Origin: Rhizobium leguminosarum bv. trifolii WSM2297
GTDB lineage: Bacteria > Pseudomonadota > Alphaproteobacteria > Rhizobiales > Rhizobiaceae
Length of the DNA: 64,000 nt
Assembly: GCF_000271845.1 (NCBI RefSeq)
Contig: NZ_JH719395.1
Span: 656,025-720,024 of the forward strand
Direction of reading: 5' to 3'
Shown here: one piece after another, positions 25,430 through 35,292 of the stretch
Position numbering within the stretch: the first letter of the stretch is position 1
Layout of the letters: each line of letters opens with the position of its first letter
The notes under the pieces: model-generated
Database searches by the model: none
The model's input: the letters and a program-made list of their open reading frames with translations, nothing else
What the model was told of the DNA's origin: nothing
Position numbers and translations under genes: made by a program

Positions 25430-26932
25430 ATGACCCTTGTCGACGTCCGCACGCCCGATCCGAAACGCTTCATCCCCGGCGCCACCGGCGACTGGGAAGT
25501 CATCGTCGGCATGGAAGTCCATGCCCAGGTGCTGTCCAATTCGAAGCTCTTCTCCGGCGCCTCGACGGAATTCGGCAAGCCGCAGAATTCGAATGTCTCG
25601 CTGGTCGATGCCGCCATGCCCGGCATGCTGCCCGTCATCAATGAGGAATGCGTCAGCCAGGCGGTGCGCACCGGTCTCGGCCTCAAGGCCAAGATCAACA
25701 AGCGCTCGCTCTTCGACCGCAAGAACTATTTCTATCCCGACCTGCCGCAGGGCTATCAGATCTCGCAGTTCAAGGATCCGATCGTCGGCGAGGGCAAGAT
25801 CGTCATTTCGCTCGGGCCGGACCGCCAGGGCCAGTTCGAGGACATCGAGATCGGAATCGAGCGCCTGCACCTGGAGCAGGATGCCGGCAAGTCGATGCAC
25901 GACCAGCATGCGACCATGTCCTATGTCGATCTGAACCGCTCCGGCGTCGCGCTGATGGAGATTGTCTCCAAGCCCGATATGCGCTCCTCCGACGAAGCCA
26001 AGGCCTATATGACCAAGCTGCGTTCGATCGTGCGCTATCTCGGCACCTGCGACGGCAATATGGACGAAGGCTCGATGCGCGCCGACGTCAACGTCTCCGT
26101 TCGCCGCCCGGGCGAGGGTTTCGGCACGCGCTGCGAGATCAAGAACGTCAACTCCATCCGCTTCATCGGCCAGGCGATTGAATATGAAGCCCGCCGCCAG
26201 ATCGGCATTCTGGAAGATGGCGGCATGATCGAGCAGGAGACGCGGTTGTTCGACCCGAACAAGGGCGAGACGCGTTCGATGCGCTCCAAGGAGGATGCGC
26301 ACGACTATCGTTATTTCCCCGATCCGGACCTGCTGCCACTCGAATTCGACGATGCCTACGTCACTGCGCTCGCAGCCGACCTGCCGGAATTGCCTGACGA
26401 CAAGAAGGAGCGCTTCGTGCGCGAACTCGGCCTGTCGATCTACGACGCCTCGGTGCTCGTCTCCGAAAAGGCGATCGCCGATTATTTCGAGGCCGTAGCC
26501 GCCGGTCGCGACGGCAAGATGGCGGCGAACTGGGTGATCAACGACCTGCTCGGCGCGCTGAACCGCACCGGCAAGGATATCGAGCAGACGCCGGTTTCGC
26601 CGGCCCAGCTCGGTGCCATCATCGATCTCATCAAGGCTGGAACCATTTCCGGCAAGATCGCCAAGGATCTCTTCGAAATCGTGCTGACCGAGGGCGGCGA
26701 TCCGGCCGAAATCGTCGAAGCGCGTGGCATGAAGCAGGTGACGGATACCGGAGCGATCGAAAAGGCCGTGGACGAGATCATCGCCGCCAATCCCGATCAG
26801 GTGGAAAAGGTCAAGGCCAAGCCCACCTTGGCGGCGTGGTTCGTCGGCCAGGTGATGAAGGCGACCGGCGGCAAGGCCAATCCGCAGGCCGTCCAGGCGC
26901 TCGTCAAGGCGAAGCTCGGCATCGAGGAATAA
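25430..26932 (+). CDS. gatB: Asp-tRNA(Asn)/Glu-tRNA(Gln) amidotransferase subunit B
   Basis: The tRNA-binding, phosphorylating subunit of GatCAB, 500 residues. [18 protein letters not shown] near residue 26 and [15 protein letters not shown] near residue 145 are signature sequences. The C-terminal helical YqeY-like tail ([10 protein letters not shown]) is present. It is separated from gatA by about 2.9 kb holding six other genes. A GNAT gene starts four bases after its stop. Confidence 0.97.
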   Translation: MTLVDVRTPDPKRFIPGATGDWEVIVGMEVHAQVLSNSKLFSGASTEFGKPQNSNVSLVDAAMPGMLPVINEECVSQAVRTGLGLKAKINKRSLFDRKNYFYPDLPQGYQISQFKDPIVGEGKIVISLGPDRQGQFEDIEIGIERLHLEQDAGKSMHDQHATMSYVDLNRSGVALMEIVSKPDMRSSDEAKAYMTKLRSIVRYLGTCDGNMDEGSMRADVNVSVRRPGEGFGTRCEIKNVNSIRFIGQAIEYEARRQIGILEDGGMIEQETRLFDPNKGETRSMRSKEDAHDYRYFPDPDLLPLEFDDAYVTALAADLPELPDDKKERFVRELGLSIYDASVLVSEKAIADYFEAVAAGRDGKMAANWVINDLLGALNRTGKDIEQTPVSPAQLGAIIDLIKAGTISGKIAKDLFEIVLTEGGDPAEIVEARGMKQVTDTGAIEKAVDEIIAANPDQVEKVKAKPTLAAWFVGQVMKATGGKANPQAVQALVKAKLGIEE

Positions 26933-26935
26933 GCG

Positions 26936-27439
26936 GTGTATTTCGTCCGCACTGCCGGCGAGAGCGATCTGGAGAAAGTCCGCGCCCTGCTGGTGGAGAG
27001 TTTTCACGCGGCCTATGACAGCCTCCATGGCAGAGCCAGGGTGGATGAACTCACTGCCCAGCTCTTTTCGCCGGCGGCGCTGAAGACGCGGCTGGCGCGA
27101 AAGGATGCCGAATTCCTCGTTGCCGACGACGGCCGCAAGATAGGCGGTATGGGCTATGCGGCGATGTCGCAGCAACTGACGAAGACGGTCATGCTGCATC
27201 TCCTCTATGTCAGCCCGGCGCTGCAGCGCCAGGGCATTGGCCGCGATCTCTTCGCCGAGCTCGAAACCTGCTTTCCGGATGCGGAAATCATGCGCCTCGA
27301 AGTCGAGCCGCAGAATGCGGCGGCGCTCGCCTTTTATCAGGCGCACGGCTTCACCGAGGTTGGCCGCAACGAGAATAGCGCGCCCGGGCAATCCGGAATT
27401 CCGGCGCTTATCTTCGAAAAACCGCTCGAAGGGCATTGA
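26936..27439 (+). CDS. GNAT acetyltransferase 3 (after gatB)
   Basis: A 167-residue GNAT protein. Motif A is YVSPALQRQGIGRDLF and the later motif is PQNAAALAFYQAHGFTEVGRN. It starts with GTG, four bases after gatB, so it is cotranscribed with gatB. The substrate is unknown. It is followed three bases later by a fourth GNAT gene. Confidence 0.87.
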   Translation: MYFVRTAGESDLEKVRALLVESFHAAYDSLHGRARVDELTAQLFSPAALKTRLARKDAEFLVADDGRKIGGMGYAAMSQQLTKTVMLHLLYVSPALQRQGIGRDLFAELETCFPDAEIMRLEVEPQNAAALAFYQAHGFTEVGRNENSAPGQSGIPALIFEKPLEGH

Positions 27440-27442
27440 GGC

Positions 27443-27916
27443 GTGGCCGCCGATTTGCCCCACATTCGCATTCGCCGGGCGCGCCGGGAGGATCTGCCCG
27501 CCCTCGTGTCAATCTTTGCAGCCGACGCCGTCGGCGGTCACGGCGACACGACCGACCCAGTGGCCTTTGCTGATTATGTCAGGGCCTTCGCAGCCATCGA
27601 GGCTTCGCCCGACCAGGCGCTTTACGTCGCGGAGTGCGGCGGCGAGGTTGTCGGCACGTTTCAGACGATGGTGACGACAACGCTGACCGGGCGCGGTTCC
27701 TCGGCGATGATCATCGAGGCCGTGCAAACGCGGGCCGACAGGCGCGGGCAGGGGATCGGCGCCGGGATGATCGAGTTCGCCATTGCCGAGGCAAAAGGCC
27801 GCGGGATGAAGCGGGTCGCATTGACCTCGAATGCGATCCGCAAAGATGCCCATCGTTTCTATGAAAGACTGGGCTTCAAGCCCTCGCATCTGGGCTTCAA
27901 GATGGCTTTGAAATGA
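27443..27916 (+). CDS. GNAT acetyltransferase 4
   Basis: A 157-residue GNAT protein. Motif A is EAVQTRADRRGQGIGAGMI and the later motif is KDAHRFYERLGFKPSHLGF. The GTG start follows the previous GNAT gene by three bases. The two neighbours are only distantly similar, so they are not a recent duplication. The substrate is unknown. Confidence 0.87.
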   Translation: MAADLPHIRIRRARREDLPALVSIFAADAVGGHGDTTDPVAFADYVRAFAAIEASPDQALYVAECGGEVVGTFQTMVTTTLTGRGSSAMIIEAVQTRADRRGQGIGAGMIEFAIAEAKGRGMKRVALTSNAIRKDAHRFYERLGFKPSHLGFKMALK

Positions 27917-28019
27917 CCTCCGGCTGTCGTGGAATCGCTGGACAATTCGGCTTGGCGACGGCATAAGCGAGGAAACGAATTCTGGTTTCGCCCGCATCTG
28001 GCGGGCACAAGGAAAAGAC

Positions 28020-28418
28020 ATGTGGAATCTTCTGGTTCAGACCTTTACCTGGTGGAACGGTCAGACGATGGGCACCCGTTTTGCGACCTGGCGTTTCGGC
28101 AAGCGCGTCGGCGAGGATGAATTCGGCAACGTCTATTATGAAGGCGGCATGTCGTCCTACGGTCTGCCGAAGCGCTGGGTGATCTATAAGGGCTATGCCG
28201 ATGCCTCCGCCATCCCGCCGGGCTGGCATGGCTGGATGCATCATCGCACCGATGTTCCGCCGTCCAAGGAAAACTACGTCCCCAAGGAATGGCAAAAGGG
28301 GCATCGCCCGAACTTCACCGGTTCTTCGCAGGCCTACCGTCCGCCGGGCTCCATCGCCGTTCCGGGCGAGCGTCCGCGCGTCACCGGCGATTACGACGCC
28401 TGGACGCCGGGCAACTGA
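28020..28418 (+). CDS. NDUFA12-like complex I subunit
   Basis: A 132-residue homologue of the mitochondrial complex I accessory subunit NDUFA12 (B17.2). The family core GEDEFGNVYYEG is at about residues 31-42 and is followed by KRWVIYKGYADASAIPPGWHGWMHH. In alphaproteobacteria this subunit is part of NADH dehydrogenase but encoded away from the nuo operon, as here. A terminator follows, then the DUF2155 gene, its usual neighbour. Confidence 0.94.
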   Translation: MWNLLVQTFTWWNGQTMGTRFATWRFGKRVGEDEFGNVYYEGGMSSYGLPKRWVIYKGYADASAIPPGWHGWMHHRTDVPPSKENYVPKEWQKGHRPNFTGSSQAYRPPGSIAVPGERPRVTGDYDAWTPGN

Positions 28419-28428
28419 GACGGCTCGA

Positions 28429-28451
28429 CCGGGCGACCTCAGCCCGGCTTT
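28429..28451 (+). terminator. Terminator after the NDUFA12-like gene
   Basis: Stem ccgggc / gcccgg followed by CTTTT, 11 bases after the stop codon. Confidence 0.5.
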
Positions 28452-28531
28452 TGGCCACAATTGACCTTTACCCGCAGGTTGGCCGCGCTTGACCGCGGTG
28501 TTGAACTGAAAATGTCTGGAGACGGGTACAC

Positions 28532-28972
28532 ATGAAGCTCTTCACGCGGAACATCGTCCTGCGTGCCGCCGGGTCGCTGCTGGCGCTCTCGGCCCTGCTT
28601 CCGCCGGTTGCGGCAAATGCTGCACGCATCGAGAATCCGGTTGCCGTCTTCTCCGGCCTGGACAAGATCACCGGCCGCATCACCACCTTCGACGTCTATG
28701 TCAACGAGACGGTACAGTTCGGCGCGCTGCAGGTGACGCCGAAAGCCTGTTATTCGCGGGACCAGGCCGAAGCCCAGAAGATCGACGGTTTCGTCGAGGT
28801 CGACGAGATCACTCTCGACCGCAAGATCCGCCGCATCTTCACCGGCTGGATGTTTGCCGCCAGCCCCGGCCTCAACGCCGTCGAGCATCCGATCTACGAC
28901 GTCTGGCTGAAGGACTGCAAGACCAGCTCGGACGTGCCGGCGCCTGACGGCACCAAGGCGACAGCGCGCTAA
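28532..28972 (+). CDS. DUF2155 exported protein
   Basis: A 146-residue protein with a signal peptide ending near AANAA (residue 31). The mature part has the DUF2155 pattern: NPVAVFSGLDKITGRITTFDV, then VTPKACYSRDQ and FTGWMFAASPGLNAVEHPIYDVWLKDC. The two conserved cysteines may form a disulphide. The function is unknown. It lies downstream of the NDUFA12-like gene, a pairing found widely in alphaproteobacteria. Confidence 0.9.
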   Translation: MKLFTRNIVLRAAGSLLALSALLPPVAANAARIENPVAVFSGLDKITGRITTFDVYVNETVQFGALQVTPKACYSRDQAEAQKIDGFVEVDEITLDRKIRRIFTGWMFAASPGLNAVEHPIYDVWLKDCKTSSDVPAPDGTKATAR

Positions 28973-28995
28973 AACGTTTCGACACCTTGGTATCA

Positions 28996-29016
28996 GCGCG
29001 TCTTTTTGAGACGCGC
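28996..29016. terminator. Stem-loop between convergent genes
   Basis: A perfect eight-pair stem, gcgcgtct / agacgcgc, with a ttttg loop. There is no U-tract; it may terminate one or both converging transcripts. Confidence 0.4.
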
Positions 29017-29054
29017 AAGAGACGCCGCAAGTCTTTGATCCGCGTATCGCGCAC

Positions 29055-29984
29055 CTACGCGGTCGGTGTTTTGTTCCTCTTGAAGAGGCCCTTGGCAAAG
29101 CGAAGCGCCCCGCCAAGCACGACAACGACGAGGATGCCGGCTTTTTTGAAGAAGACAAGCGCAAGCGCCAGCAGTCCTGCCTTTGCGGCAATCTTGGCGC
29201 CTGCGCCTGCCGCGATCATTCCTGCCATGCCGTAGGCCGCGATCTTGTCGCCGTCAACATAGTCGCCATAGGCCATTCCCTTGTCGAACTGCACGAGCGT
29301 CGTGACCGTCGGAATGACCTCCTCAATCTCCCTCAGCTGTCCGAGTCCGGCAACGAAGTCGAATTCAAACACACCCCCGCGACCGAACACGCGCACGGAA
29401 TAATTCAGCGTGTGCTCAGCTTGCGTGTCGTTGCCGAAAACCAGATCGCGCGCCCAGTGCATTGCATGCGTCGGCTTGTCGTAGCGCGGTGCCGAAGCCC
29501 AGCCGACAAGGGTGATCTTCGGGAAGCCTTGCTTTTCCCGCTCGGGATTCTTTTCGCTGATCGAATCCTTGATGCTCTGCAACAGTTCGTCGTAATTCGT
29601 CGTGGCGGCATCGCCGTCCGAAACATAACCGTCGCCGCTATATTCCACGATCGATCCCCAGGATCCCGGGTCGGTCGGCGCGTATTTCGCCGGGAAGATC
29701 ATGCCCATCGTTCCCTCGGCCGCTGCCGGAGGATTTCCCCAGATATCGACAAGCACCGTCTTCGCATCGGCAGGGCTGAGATAATAGAAGTCGGCAGGCA
29801 CGTTCAGCGTTGCCTTGGCCTCCGGCAGCTTGATCACTCCCTGCTGAAAATCGAGCTTTTCCAGCAGTGGTTTTTCTGCGTCGGTAAAGTCGGTCCTGTT
29901 GGCGAACATGTCCTGGTAAGGACGTGCGCCGGCCTGAGCTGTAAACAAGGTGAAAAGGATTGCGGCTGCAAAATATCGTTTCAA
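29055..29984 (-). CDS. DUF2167 membrane protein
   Basis: A 309-residue protein with a signal peptide (cleavage near QAGA, residue 20) and a C-terminal membrane region (GMIAAGAGAKIAAKAGLLALALVFF) ending in a basic RFAKGLFKRN tail. The periplasmic domain has the DUF2167 pattern: FYYLSPADAKTVLVDIWGNPP and GWASAPRYDKPTHAMHWA. The function is unknown. Many relatives are larger or fused to other domains. It stands between DUF2155 and aat and has its own leader. Confidence 0.88.
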   Translation of the reverse strand: MKRYFAAAILFTLFTAQAGARPYQDMFANRTDFTDAEKPLLEKLDFQQGVIKLPEAKATLNVPADFYYLSPADAKTVLVDIWGNPPAAAEGTMGMIFPAKYAPTDPGSWGSIVEYSGDGYVSDGDAATTNYDELLQSIKDSISEKNPEREKQGFPKITLVGWASAPRYDKPTHAMHWARDLVFGNDTQAEHTLNYSVRVFGRGGVFEFDFVAGLGQLREIEEVIPTVTTLVQFDKGMAYGDYVDGDKIAAYGMAGMIAAGAGAKIAAKAGLLALALVFFKKAGILVVVVLGGALRFAKGLFKRNKTPTA

Positions 29985-30059
29985 AATTCTATCCCCCGTT
30001 GCGTTCGCGAACCTAATGAAATCGGTTCGAAAATCAACGCCAGGGTGAAACGATCTGGC

Positions 30060-30674
30060 TTAAAACTTAAGGTGCGGTGAATCCATCGCCGCGGCAAGCA
30101 TCCCGGCATAATCAGCCTTGGGAACGTCGATCGCTCCGAAGGTCTTCAGGTGCTCGGTGGTGAACTGCGTGTCGAGCAGGGTGAAGCCCTTTTCCCTAAG
30201 CCGCTTGACCAGATGCACGAGGCAGATCTTCGAGGCATCCGTCCGGCGCGAAAACATGCTTTCGCCGAAGAAGGCCGAGCCGAGCGAGACGCCGTAGAGG
30301 CCGCCGACCAGCTCATCACCGTCCCAGGCTTCGACGGTATGGGCGTGGCCCATGTCGAAGAGTGTCGAATAGAGCGATCGGATCGTCCGGTTGATCCAGG
30401 TGCTCGGGCGGCCGGAGGTCTCCTCCGCGCAGGCGGCAATCACCTGATCGAAAGCGTGATCGAAACGGATCTCGAAGGGTTTCCTGCGCACCGTTTTGGC
30501 AAGGCTCTTCGACACATGGAAATGGTCGAACGGCAGCACGCCGCGCAGTTCCGGCTCGACCCAGAAAATCTCGGGATCATCGGCAGATTCAGCCATCGGG
30601 AAGAGGCCGATGGAATAGGCGCGCAGGAGAATTTCAGGGGTAATGCCCGGTGACTTCCTGCGCGATCCTGCCAT
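30060..30674 (-). CDS. aat: Leucyl/phenylalanyl-tRNA-protein transferase
   Basis: Attaches leucine or phenylalanine to proteins with basic N-termini, which marks them for ClpAP degradation (N-end rule). The 204-residue length is normal. Family motifs are [47 protein letters not shown] and [16 protein letters not shown]. It starts seven bases after the accC stop, so it belongs to the accB-accC-aat operon. Confidence 0.96.
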   Translation of the reverse strand: MAGSRRKSPGITPEILLRAYSIGLFPMAESADDPEIFWVEPELRGVLPFDHFHVSKSLAKTVRRKPFEIRFDHAFDQVIAACAEETSGRPSTWINRTIRSLYSTLFDMGHAHTVEAWDGDELVGGLYGVSLGSAFFGESMFSRRTDASKICLVHLVKRLREKGFTLLDTQFTTEHLKTFGAIDVPKADYAGMLAAAMDSPHLKF

Positions 30675-30681
30675 TCCTGCC

Positions 30682-32031
30682 CTATGCCGCCGGTGTGTTG
30701 GCGAGGTAGTCTTCCAGCCAGTGGATGTCGTAGTCGCCGTTGGCGATATCCTGGTTGGAGACGAGATCCTGGAACAGCGGCAGCGTCGTATTGATGCCGT
30801 CGACGACGAATTCGTCGAGCGCCCGGCGCAGGCGCATCATGCATTCGACGCGGGTACGGCCGTGCACGATCAGCTTGCCGATCAGGCTGTCGTAATAGGG
30901 CGGGATCTTGTAGCCCTGATAGGCGCCGGAATCGATGCGTACGCCGAGGCCGCCCGGGGCGTGGAAATGCGTGATCGTGCCGGGCGAGGGCACGAAGGTG
31001 CGCGGGTGCTCGGCATTGATGCGGCATTCGATGGCATGACCGGAAAAATGCACTTCATCCTGCGTCACCGAGAGACCGCCGCCGGAGGCGACGCGGATCT
31101 GCTCGTGCACCAGGTCGATGCCGGTGATCGCTTCGGTGATCGGATGCTCCACCTGCAGGCGGGTGTTCATTTCGATGAAATAGAACTCGCCGTTCTCGTA
31201 GAGGAATTCGATCGTACCGGCGCCGCGATATTTCAGCTTCTTCATGGCGTCGGCGCAGACCTGGCCGATCTTCATGCGCTGCTCGACGTTCAACGCCGGC
31301 GAATTCGCCTCTTCCCAAACCTTTTGGTGGCGGCGCTGCAGCGAGCAGTCGCGCTCGCCGAGATGGATGGCATTGCCTTCGCCGTCGCCGAATACCTGGA
31401 TTTCGATGTGGCGCGGCTTGCCGAGATACTTTTCCATATAGACGGCATCATTGCCGAAGGCGGCTGCCGCTTCCGTGCGCGCCGTCGACCAGGCCTCGAT
31501 CAGGTCGGCCTCGCTCTTGGCGACCTTCATGCCGCGTCCGCCGCCGCCGGCCGTTGCCTTGATCAGTACGGGATAGCCGATTTCGGCGGCCGTCTTCAGG
31601 GCATCCTCTTCGGTTTTCACTTCGCCGTCCGAGCCCGGAACGACGGGAATGCCGAGTTCCAGCGCCGTCGTCTTGGCGGTGATCTTGTCGCCCATGATGC
31701 GGATATGGTCCGCCGTCGGCCCGATGAAGGTGATGCCATGGGCTTCGAGAATATCGGCGAACTTGGCATTCTCAGACAGAAAGCCGTAGCCCGGATGCAC
31801 GGCATCGGCGCCGGTGATCTCGCAGGCGGCGACGATCTGGTGGATGTTGAGATAGCTCTCGCGCGAAGACGGCGGGCCGATGCAGACACTTTCGTCGGCA
31901 AGGCGCACATGCATGGCATCGGCGTCGGCGGTGGAATGAACCACGACGCAGGCAATACCGAGCTCCTTGCAGGCCCGAAGCACGCGAAGGGCGATTTCCC
32001 CGCGATTGGCGATAAGGATTTTCGAAATCAT
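30682..32031 (-). CDS. accC: Acetyl-CoA carboxylase, biotin carboxylase subunit
   Basis: Carboxylates the biotin on AccB using ATP and bicarbonate, the first step of fatty-acid synthesis. The ATG at 32031 begins [19 protein letters not shown], the family start; an open frame reaches 32091 but runs into accB. The ATP-grasp glycine loop GGGGRGMKV is near residue 160 and [14 protein letters not shown] near residue 285. The length is the usual 449 residues. Confidence 0.97.
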   Translation of the reverse strand: MISKILIANRGEIALRVLRACKELGIACVVVHSTADADAMHVRLADESVCIGPPSSRESYLNIHQIVAACEITGADAVHPGYGFLSENAKFADILEAHGITFIGPTADHIRIMGDKITAKTTALELGIPVVPGSDGEVKTEEDALKTAAEIGYPVLIKATAGGGGRGMKVAKSEADLIEAWSTARTEAAAAFGNDAVYMEKYLGKPRHIEIQVFGDGEGNAIHLGERDCSLQRRHQKVWEEANSPALNVEQRMKIGQVCADAMKKLKYRGAGTIEFLYENGEFYFIEMNTRLQVEHPITEAITGIDLVHEQIRVASGGGLSVTQDEVHFSGHAIECRINAEHPRTFVPSPGTITHFHAPGGLGVRIDSGAYQGYKIPPYYDSLIGKLIVHGRTRVECMMRLRRALDEFVVDGINTTLPLFQDLVSNQDIANGDYDIHWLEDYLANTPAA

Positions 32032-32041
32032 GGGCATGGGC

Positions 32042-32515
32042 CTATTCGATGACGACGAGGGCTTGGCCGTATTCGACGGGATGTCCGTCATCGACGAGGA
32101 TTTCGGTTACCTTGCCCGACTTCGGCGAGGGGATCTGGTTCATCGTCTTCATCGCTTCGATGATGATCAGTGTCTGGCCTTCCTTGACCGTCGCGCCGAC
32201 TTCGATGAAGGGACGGGCGCCCGGAGCCGGCGCCATATAGACGGTGCCGACCATCGGTGCATTGACTGTATTGGCGGGGTTGCGGGCGGGAGCTGCCGCC
32301 GGGGCTGCACCTGCGGTTGCCGGAGCGGCGGCGGCGGGCGCGGCATAGGCCGGTGCTGCGATCGGCGCCTGGACGTATTGCGGGGTGCCGGCGCGCGAGA
32401 CGCGGATGCGCAGGTCGTCCTGCTCGACCTCGATTTCGGTCAGATCGGTCTCGTTGAGGATATTGGCGAGATCGCGGATCAGTGCCTGATCGATGCCCGA
32501 TTTCTTTTCAACCAT
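32042..32515 (-). CDS. accB: Acetyl-CoA carboxylase, biotin carboxyl carrier protein
   Basis: A 157-residue carrier. An N-terminal helix region is followed by an alanine/proline linker (about residues 45-80) and the biotinyl domain. The biotinylated lysine sits in EAMKTMNQI, where E. coli has EAMKMMNQI. The ATG at 32515 is chosen since the family starts there. It lies ten bases before accC and 20 bases after aroQ. Confidence 0.97.
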   Translation of the reverse strand: MVEKKSGIDQALIRDLANILNETDLTEIEVEQDDLRIRVSRAGTPQYVQAPIAAPAYAAPAAAAPATAGAAPAAAPARNPANTVNAPMVGTVYMAPAPGARPFIEVGATVKEGQTLIIIEAMKTMNQIPSPKSGKVTEILVDDGHPVEYGQALVVIE

Positions 32516-32535
32516 GGTGTTGCCCTGTCTTCTTC

Positions 32536-32973
32536 TTATGCCGTGATGTTCTTCAGCGCCTGGAGCGCCAGGATGTAGCTGTGAGGCCCGAAACCGCAGA
32601 TCACGCCCTTGCATGCCGGCGCGATCATCGATTTGTGGCGGAATTCTTCCCGTGCATGGACGTTGGATATGTGGAGCTCGATGACGGGAATGGAAATAGC
32701 GCGGATCGCATCATGCAGCGCAACCGACGTATGCGTGTAGGCGCCCGCATTGATGGCAACGCCGGCGGCCTTCTCGTCGGCCTCATGGAACCAGTCGACG
32801 AGCGTACCTTCGTGGTTGCTCTGGCGGAAATCGATGTCGAAGCCCAGTTCGCGGCCGGCGGCTTTGCAGTCCGCCTCGATGTCCTTCAGCGTCTTGCCGC
32901 CATAAATGCCGGGCTCTCGTTTGCCCAGCATGTTCAGGTTGGGGCCGTTCAGGACAAAAATCGTTTGCGTCAT
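32536..32973 (-). CDS. aroQ: Type II 3-dehydroquinate dehydratase
   Basis: Third step of the shikimate pathway. The 145 residues show the type II motifs: LNGPNLNMLGKREPGIYG at the start, RQSNHEGTLVDWFHEA, NAGAYTHTSVALHDAI and HISNVHAREEFRHKS, which hold the catalytic tyrosine, arginines and histidine. It leads the aroQ-accB-accC-aat operon. Confidence 0.96.
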   Translation of the reverse strand: MTQTIFVLNGPNLNMLGKREPGIYGGKTLKDIEADCKAAGRELGFDIDFRQSNHEGTLVDWFHEADEKAAGVAINAGAYTHTSVALHDAIRAISIPVIELHISNVHAREEFRHKSMIAPACKGVICGFGPHSYILALQALKNITA

Positions 32974-33134
32974 CGAATGTTCCGTAAAATGTACGACGGC
33001 AACCTATAGACTCCGCGAAGGCTGAATGAAAGCCCTTACGGATTGGCCAACAGGAATCGCGCCACATTTGTCCACATGGTTGAAACGCTTCGATTTTGGC
33101 GATTTGATGGGCGGCCGACGGGCCGCTGACCTGC

Positions 33135-33893
33135 TCAGCAGGCGGTCTTGCCGCAGCTGCGCATATTCTTGACCTTGGTTTCGAGATCGTCGAGACCGAC
33201 GGCGCCCGGCACCAGTTCGTTACCGATCACATAAGACGGCGTGCCGCTGATGCCGAGACTGGAGGCAAGCTGGTAAGTGGCCTGGACGATGCCGTCATTC
33301 GGGCTCTTGGCCATTTCAGCGCGGATCTTGTCCTCGCTGACGCCGAGCGAAGCGGCAACCGCGGTCGCCGTTTCGTCCGAAGCGCGGCCCTCGCTGCCGA
33401 GCAGGGCGACGTGGAAATCGGCATATTTCTCCGGCGCCAGCTTGCGGAAGGCGTCGGCCACTTTGTGGGCGGCAACCGAATCCGGCCCGAGGATCGGAAA
33501 CTCCTTGAGCACGAAGCGGACGTTCTTGTCCTTCTTCAGCATCGCCTGCATGTCGGGAAGCGCGTGACGGCAGTAGCTGCAATTATAATCGAAGAATTCG
33601 ACGACGGTGACATCGCCCTTGGGATTGCCGAGCGTGACGTCGTTCTTCGAATCGAAGATGTCGGCGGTGTTCTCATCGATCGCCATATTGGCCTTCACCA
33701 GCCGCTGGGCTTCCTGCTTCTTCTGCAGCGCATCCTGGACATCGAGCATGATCTCGGGATTCTCGATCAGATATTGCTTGATGAATTCGCCGAACTCCTT
33801 CTTCTGCTGGTCATCGAGCGCTGCCGCCGGAAACGGAAGAGCGATCGATGCGGCAAGCGCCAGTGCGGTGAAGCTTTTCGAGAAGAAGGCCAT
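33135..33893 (-). CDS. DsbA-family periplasmic thiol-disulphide protein
   Basis: A 252-residue exported protein with a signal peptide (cleavage near AAALDD, residue 26). An N-terminal helical segment (about residues 28-75) precedes the thioredoxin domain and resembles the oligomerisation stalk of ScsC-type proteins. The redox motif is CSYC at about residue 130, and the cis-proline loop is GTPSYVIGN. Two further cysteines end the protein (MRSCGKTAC). It could be an oxidase or isomerase. It is 161 bases upstream of aroQ. Confidence 0.9.
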   Translation of the reverse strand: MAFFSKSFTALALAASIALPFPAAALDDQQKKEFGEFIKQYLIENPEIMLDVQDALQKKQEAQRLVKANMAIDENTADIFDSKNDVTLGNPKGDVTVVEFFDYNCSYCRHALPDMQAMLKKDKNVRFVLKEFPILGPDSVAAHKVADAFRKLAPEKYADFHVALLGSEGRASDETATAVAASLGVSEDKIRAEMAKSPNDGIVQATYQLASSLGISGTPSYVIGNELVPGAVGLDDLETKVKNMRSCGKTAC

Positions 33894-34097
33894 GATATCC
33901 TCGTCATCGGCGATGTGGTCTTGGTCAAGAAGACCGTCGCCGGGTTATGGACTTGAATGCGTCGCGTCAAGGTACGGTGCGCCGAGTTCTGTTCAAACAG
34001 GAATTTTCACCCCCGTGCCGCCCTCGCGGGATTGTGATGAGCCGATTAATGCGGCAATTGTCTGGCCGTCATCGAAGAAGCCGAGCGAGAAGCGATC

Positions 34098-35255
34098 TTG
34101 TTTTCCATATCGAAACGCAGCGAAGTCGAGCCATTTCATGCCATGGACGTCCTGGCGGAGGCGACGAAGCGGCGCGCGAGCGGCCATCCGGTCATCTCGA
34201 TGGCGGTTGGTCAACCCTCGCATCCAGCGCCTCAGGCGGCCCTTGCAGCAGCGCGTGAAGCCCTTGCCGAAGGCCGGATCGGGTACACCGACGCGCTGGG
34301 AACGGCACGGCTGAAATCGGCACTCGCCCGGCACTACAGGGATCGCCACGGCCTGGAAATCGATCCGACGCGGATCGCGGTGACCACTGGCTCCTCGGCC
34401 GGCTTCAACCTCGCCTTCCTGTCGCTCTTCGATGCTGGCGATGCGGTGGCGATCGCAAGACCCGGTTATCCCGCCTACCGCAATATTCTGGGCGCGCTGG
34501 GCCTGAGGGTTGTCGAGGTGCCGGTCACGGCCGAGACCCACTTCACGCTCACCCCTGAGAGCCTCGAGGCGGTGCAGAAGGAAAGCGGTGTGACGTTGAA
34601 AGGCGTGCTGCTCGCAAGCCCGGCCAACCCGACCGGCACGGTGACAGGCCGCGACGGGCTGAAGGCGCTTGCCGATTACTGCGCTGCCCATTCCATCGCT
34701 TTCATCTCCGACGAAATCTATCACGGGCTTACCTTCGCCGGCGAGGAGGCGAGCGCGCTCGAGCTGACCGACGAGGCGATCGTCATCAACTCCTTCTCCA
34801 AATATTATTGCATGACCGGCTGGCGAATCGGCTGGATGGTGCTGCCCGAGCACCTGGTGCGGCCGATCGAGCGGGTGGCGCAGAGCCTCTATATTTCCCC
34901 GCCAGAACTCTCCCAGATAGCCGCCACCGCCGCGCTCGGCGCCGGCGAAGAGCTTGACCGCTACAAGGCAAGCTATGCCGCCAACCGGGATTTGCTGATG
35001 CGGCGCCTGCCGCAGATCGGCCTTTCGATCGCCTCGCCGATGGACGGCGCCTTTTATGCCTATCTCGACGTCACCCGCTTCACCAATGACAGCATGGATT
35101 TTGCCAAACGCATGCTCGCGGAGATCGACGTCGCGGCAACGCCCGGTCTCGACTTCGATCCGCTGGAGGGACATCGAACCCTGCGTCTGTCCTATGCGGG
35201 CTCGCAAGCCGAGATCGCCGAGGCGGTGGAGCGAATCTCGGCCTGGTTGAAGTAG
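34098..35255 (+). CDS. PLP-dependent aminotransferase, class I/II
   Basis: A 385-residue fold-type I aminotransferase. The PLP lysine is in NSFSKYYCMTGWRIGW near residue 235, and AVGQPSHPAP, TTGSSAGFNL and SPANPTGT are other family motifs. The substrate is not clear; it is distinct from the aminotransferase at 39463. The start is TTG at 34098, or ATG at 34143 which would cost 15 residues. It is divergent from the DsbA-family gene and alone on its strand. Confidence 0.9.
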   Translation: MFSISKRSEVEPFHAMDVLAEATKRRASGHPVISMAVGQPSHPAPQAALAAAREALAEGRIGYTDALGTARLKSALARHYRDRHGLEIDPTRIAVTTGSSAGFNLAFLSLFDAGDAVAIARPGYPAYRNILGALGLRVVEVPVTAETHFTLTPESLEAVQKESGVTLKGVLLASPANPTGTVTGRDGLKALADYCAAHSIAFISDEIYHGLTFAGEEASALELTDEAIVINSFSKYYCMTGWRIGWMVLPEHLVRPIERVAQSLYISPPELSQIAATAALGAGEELDRYKASYAANRDLLMRRLPQIGLSIASPMDGAFYAYLDVTRFTNDSMDFAKRMLAEIDVAATPGLDFDPLEGHRTLRLSYAGSQAEIAEAVERISAWLK

Positions 35256-35292
35256 CAAGCTGGCACGCCAGCGGCTGCTCGCTCTCTATCGT

